A stretch of DNA of 64,000 nucleotides from Chrysophaeum taylorii (taxonomy: Eukaryota; Sar; Pelagophyceae; Pelagomonadales; Pelagomonadaceae): the NCBI GenBank assembly GCA_029834535.1, contig JAQMWT010000156.1, forward strand, positions 1 to 64,000, read 5' to 3'. The translations under genes were made by a program, and so were the position numbers. The notes under the pieces were generated by a model. It made no database searches, had not been told where the DNA came from, and saw nothing but the letters and a program-made list of their open reading frames with translations. Numbering within the stretch: position 1 is the stretch's first letter; the number at the start of each line of letters is the position of its first letter. Shown here in pieces: positions 61,492 to 64,000 of the stretch.

Positions 61492-62499
61492 TCAACACGT
61501 AGTCGTCGAAGAGGTGGGAGTCGGCGCGGGCGGTGGCGATGCGAGGTCGGGCGATGGTTTTTGTGGTTCGACGCGGGGTCGGTGGTACTTTGAATAGGTG
61601 GCGACCGCAATGCCGAGTCCCAGAAAGGCGAAGGCGTGGAGGTGGGCTAAGGAGAATGGTTTTGCAAAGGCAAGGAAGCTGAGGATAATGGTGAGGACTT
61701 TCCGGAAAGTAGTGACGACGACGCCCGCGACGCCCGAGAGGTTTTTGACGACCTTGAGGTAGCAGCGGAGGCCCGCGTAGGAAGAGAGGGCCTGGAGGAG
61801 TATAAAAGCGGCTCCGGCGGGGTGGTCGGCAGTCCATTCGACGGCAGCTCCGAGCTCGCCGGTGAGGACGATATAGATGAAGACGAAGATGACCGAGGCG
61901 ACGTTGCTCGCCACGACCATGCGACCGACGGGATACTGGAGTTGCTTGAGGAGTCGTTCCTGGAGATTAGGCACGAGAGCGTCGGAGCAGACGGCGAGCG
62001 CGAGCAAGAAGCACCCGAAGGCTAAGTCGTGGAGGAGCTTGGGATCTCCCGCCGAGCGGGCGTCGGCGAAGGAGAGGCCGGCGAGTCCTATGGCCAAGAG
62101 GGCAGCGGCGAGGTAATCGAGGCCGCCGTAGCGCTTGCCGGTCAGCAGGACGCCGAAGATCATCGTCGGCAGGAGCTTGCTGGACTTGAAGGCGACTTTG
62201 AGCGGGAAGTTCACAAAGGCGAGCGAGGCGCTTCCTGCCCCCTGGCTGACCGTGAGCGCAAAGGCGAGGAACACGATGAGTCTCCGGACTTGCTGGGCGT
62301 AGACGGCTTGATTTTCCTTGAGGACTGGGGCTGGCGCCCATTCGAAGACAAAGGCGAGGAGGCTGACGACGACGAGCTCGTTGAGCGTCATCCACCACCC
62401 GAAGCGGAATCCCTCGGTGCGGAAAGCTCGTTCTTGGAGAGCGTCGTGCAAGACATAGAACGCGAACAGCCCCAAGACGCATAAGTATATGTTGTCCAT
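61492..62499 (-). CDS. SLC35B-type nucleotide-sugar/PAPS transporter (UAA family)
   Basis: 335 residues with about ten hydrophobic segments. NFPLKVAFKSSKLLPTMIF followed by GVLLTGKRY is the signature region of PAPS and UDP-sugar transporters of SLC35B (compare QVLFKSCKLIPVMIGG in PAPS transporters). VVTTFRKVLTIILSFLAFAKPFS is the conserved C-terminal half motif. The Pro-rich cytosolic tail ends STTTC. It most likely exchanges PAPS or a UDP-sugar for AMP/UMP across the Golgi membrane; PAPS fits the SLC35B2/B3-like motif best. A dispersed repeat lies immediately upstream. Confidence 0.8.
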   Translation of the reverse strand: MDNIYLCVLGLFAFYVLHDALQERAFRTEGFRFGWWMTLNELVVVSLLAFVFEWAPAPVLKENQAVYAQQVRRLIVFLAFALTVSQGAGSASLAFVNFPLKVAFKSSKLLPTMIFGVLLTGKRYGGLDYLAAALLAIGLAGLSFADARSAGDPKLLHDLAFGCFLLALAVCSDALVPNLQERLLKQLQYPVGRMVVASNVASVIFVFIYIVLTGELGAAVEWTADHPAGAAFILLQALSSYAGLRCYLKVVKNLSGVAGVVVTTFRKVLTIILSFLAFAKPFSLAHLHAFAFLGLGIAVATYSKYHRPRVEPQKPSPDLASPPPAPTPTSSTTTC

Positions 62500-62503
62500 A
62501 ATA

Positions 62504-62662
62504 ATTAATCTTTTGGTTGAAAAAAAAAGCTAGCCCTCTTCTCTCTAGAAGGTAGGTAGGTGTTCGTTGGCGAAACCGTCGTCGTCGCCAGCTCAGTTTT
62601 TTTTCAGTATGTTGCATAATACTAAACGGATCATCGCATTAACGAAAGGAAGTTCAATAATG
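62504..62662 (+). repeat. Dispersed repeat, diverged copy of the 40137-40372 units
   Basis: Shares GGTTGAAAA, GCGAAACCGTCGTCGTCGCC, TACTAAACGGATC and GGAAGTTCAATAA in the same order. It occupies the probable promoter of the transporter gene. Confidence 0.7.
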
Positions 62663-62791
62663 TAAGAAGCACCACCACCACCACACCTGATGATTTTGTG
62701 CGAGGTGCCCCGGCTTGGCGCAGCAGACCACGAAGCTTGCTCGAGCTCTCCTCTTCTCTTTCAACAAACCGAAGGCCCTGGCACTACTAAT

Positions 62792-64000
62792 CTATCCGTT
62801 AACGAGGCGGTGGGGCCAGAGGGTAGCGACTTTGAAGAGCGTCGAAAGGGCGTCGACGAGACGGTCGCGGTCGACCTTCTTCGCGCACTCGCCCGCGATG
62901 ATTTCGACGGCCTTGGCGTTGTGATAGCCGGTGAGATAAAAACATCTGTCTTCGGGAGCTGTGGGCTTGGTTTTCTTCGAGATCATGGACTTGACCAGGT
63001 GGTTTTCGCCAAAGCCGTAGCGCGCCGCGCGAAGGTCGTCGAGGGGAATCCGGGCGTGGATCGCGGCACCCTTGGTGGTGTCGCGCGTGAGGAGGGCGGC
63101 CCAATCGGCGCTCGCGAGGAGCATTCTGTTGGCGGCCTTGCCCTTGTCCCATTGCTTGAAGACGGTGCCCGCGGCAAACATTTCGCGGTACTTGCGGAGC
63201 GGATCGTCGCGCGGTTCGGGCTCGGCGGTCTCGCGGGCGTGGAGCTTGGCAGTTTTTAACTTGTCGACGTCCATCTCGTCGTCGCCGAGGCGCGCGAATA
63301 GCGCGGCGCGGTTGGTGCGCTGCTTTTCCTTCTGGGCGATCATCGCCTGGATCGAGAGGAGCGTCGTTTCGGTAGCTCGGACGACCGGCGGGTCGCGGAC
63401 CCACTTCGCGGCGCACTCTTTCAACAAGCCTTCGCCGTCGCGCTCCACGACAACCGTAGCGTATTCGACGTCGGCCGAGACGAGGTTGTCGAGGGTGGCG
63501 ATGGCCTTGACGACGAGCTCGGGATCGTCGTCGAAGGTTTCCAGCGTCGAGAGCAGCACCTTGATTCCGCCGGCCCCGACGAGCGCGCGGAGATTTGATT
63601 TGACGTACGCGAGCTGGCCGAGGAGCTCGAAGACGAGCGACAGAACTTCGGCATCTTCGACGAAGGCTGCCGTCGTCCGCATGACGTAGGGCATTCCGTC
63701 TTCGGCGATCTTTTGCGAGAGCTCGTCGTCCGTCGCGAGGCGGACGAGCGTAACGACGACGAACTTGACCACTTCCGCGTTCTTGTCGTAGACGTCGAGG
63801 AGTTCGAGCACGTCCTTGAGATAGGTTTTGTCGAGGAAGACGCGGGCCGTCTGGCGCACGGTGACGAGATTCGAGAGGGAGAGCACCGAATCGACCACGA
63901 CTTCCTCGTCGTTCGAGTGGGCGGCGAGCGCCGCGTCGAGGAGGCTCGTCGCGGCCGAGATTTCCGTGAGCCGTTCGACCGAAAAGTCGTTGTACGTCAA
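62792..64000 (-). CDS. Armadillo-repeat protein, partial (5' end beyond window)
   Basis: 402 codons open to the window edge; no true start is seen. Residues about 1-225 form helical armadillo-type repeats (LLDAALAAHSNDEEVVVDSVLSL, VVKFVVVTLVRLA, VLSLVFELLGQLAY, VVKAIATLDNLV). A charged linker with a coiled-coil character (IQAMIAQKEKQRTNRAALFARL) follows. A compact C-terminal domain (about 290-402) has KYREMFAAGTVFKQWDKGKAANRMLLAS and EDRCFYLTGYHNAKAVEIIAGE, possibly PH-like. No specific family is recognised; such proteins act as scaffolds. Confidence 0.7.
   Translation of the reverse strand: MTYNDFSVERLTEISAATSLLDAALAAHSNDEEVVVDSVLSLSNLVTVRQTARVFLDKTYLKDVLELLDVYDKNAEVVKFVVVTLVRLATDDELSQKIAEDGMPYVMRTTAAFVEDAEVLSLVFELLGQLAYVKSNLRALVGAGGIKVLLSTLETFDDDPELVVKAIATLDNLVSADVEYATVVVERDGEGLLKECAAKWVRDPPVVRATETTLLSIQAMIAQKEKQRTNRAALFARLGDDEMDVDKLKTAKLHARETAEPEPRDDPLRKYREMFAAGTVFKQWDKGKAANRMLLASADWAALLTRDTTKGAAIHARIPLDDLRAARYGFGENHLVKSMISKKTKPTAPEDRCFYLTGYHNAKAVEIIAGECAKKVDRDRLVDALSTLFKVATLWPHRLVNG

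Overview
The window is eukaryotic nuclear DNA, most likely from a heterokont (stramenopile) alga of pelagophyte type. The reasons are GC-rich, tightly packed genes, very short GT-AG introns (35, 37, 46, 46 and 52 nt where boundaries can be read), Pro/Thr/Ser-rich linkers in secreted proteins, a thioredoxin with a heterokont-style plastid leader, and SRP14, EMC5 and R-SNARE genes. The assignment is an inference; no rRNA or organelle marker is present.

Layout. 1-5083 and 18214-23353 are the arms of a large inverted duplication. Each arm carries a renalase-like flavoprotein gene, an SRPBCC/START-like gene and a Crypton (tyrosine-recombinase) DNA transposon. The left arm is a net 57 nt shorter, mostly from small losses in homopolymers, and most of its reading frames are broken. 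The 13-kb spacer holds one huge minus-strand gene (14469 to about 4980) for a secreted FAD-oxidoreductase/DUF1800/DUF1501 fusion followed by Cys-rich modules, a SINE-like copy, a 146-bp hairpin element and about 3 kb with no recognisable gene.

23.9-31.2 kb is an ordinary dense gene block: cyclophilin, R-SNARE, EMC5, a cyclic-nucleotide-type AGC kinase, an O-fucosyltransferase-like protein, a sulfotransferase-like protein and a fatty-acid hydroxylase. 31.2-38.3 kb is repeat-rich and includes a 5.75-kb region bounded by 20-bp terminal inverted repeats and holding two hAT transposase segments. 38.6-46.9 kb holds a GH16-like membrane protein, a plastid thioredoxin and SRP14, separated by degenerate repeats and a third hAT fragment.

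48567-61323 is a 12.8-kb Copia-type LTR element on the minus strand, broken, with about 97% similar LTRs. It carries an unusual cytosine-C5 DNA methyltransferase-like domain, a 21-nt motif repeated five times near domain borders, two SINE insertions with clear target duplications and one GC-rich 773-bp insertion. The window ends with an SLC35B-type (PAPS) transporter and a partial armadillo-repeat gene.

Functionally, the sulfotransferase, PAPS-type transporter and fucosyltransferase-like protein would all fit sulfated glycan synthesis in the Golgi, but they are not contiguous and the link is only suggestive. The most notable items are the methyltransferase-bearing Copia element and its repeated SLNY motif, the Crypton intron that looks born from a tandem duplication, the inverted duplication whose breakpoint falls inside the giant gene, and the SNARE without its zero-layer arginine.
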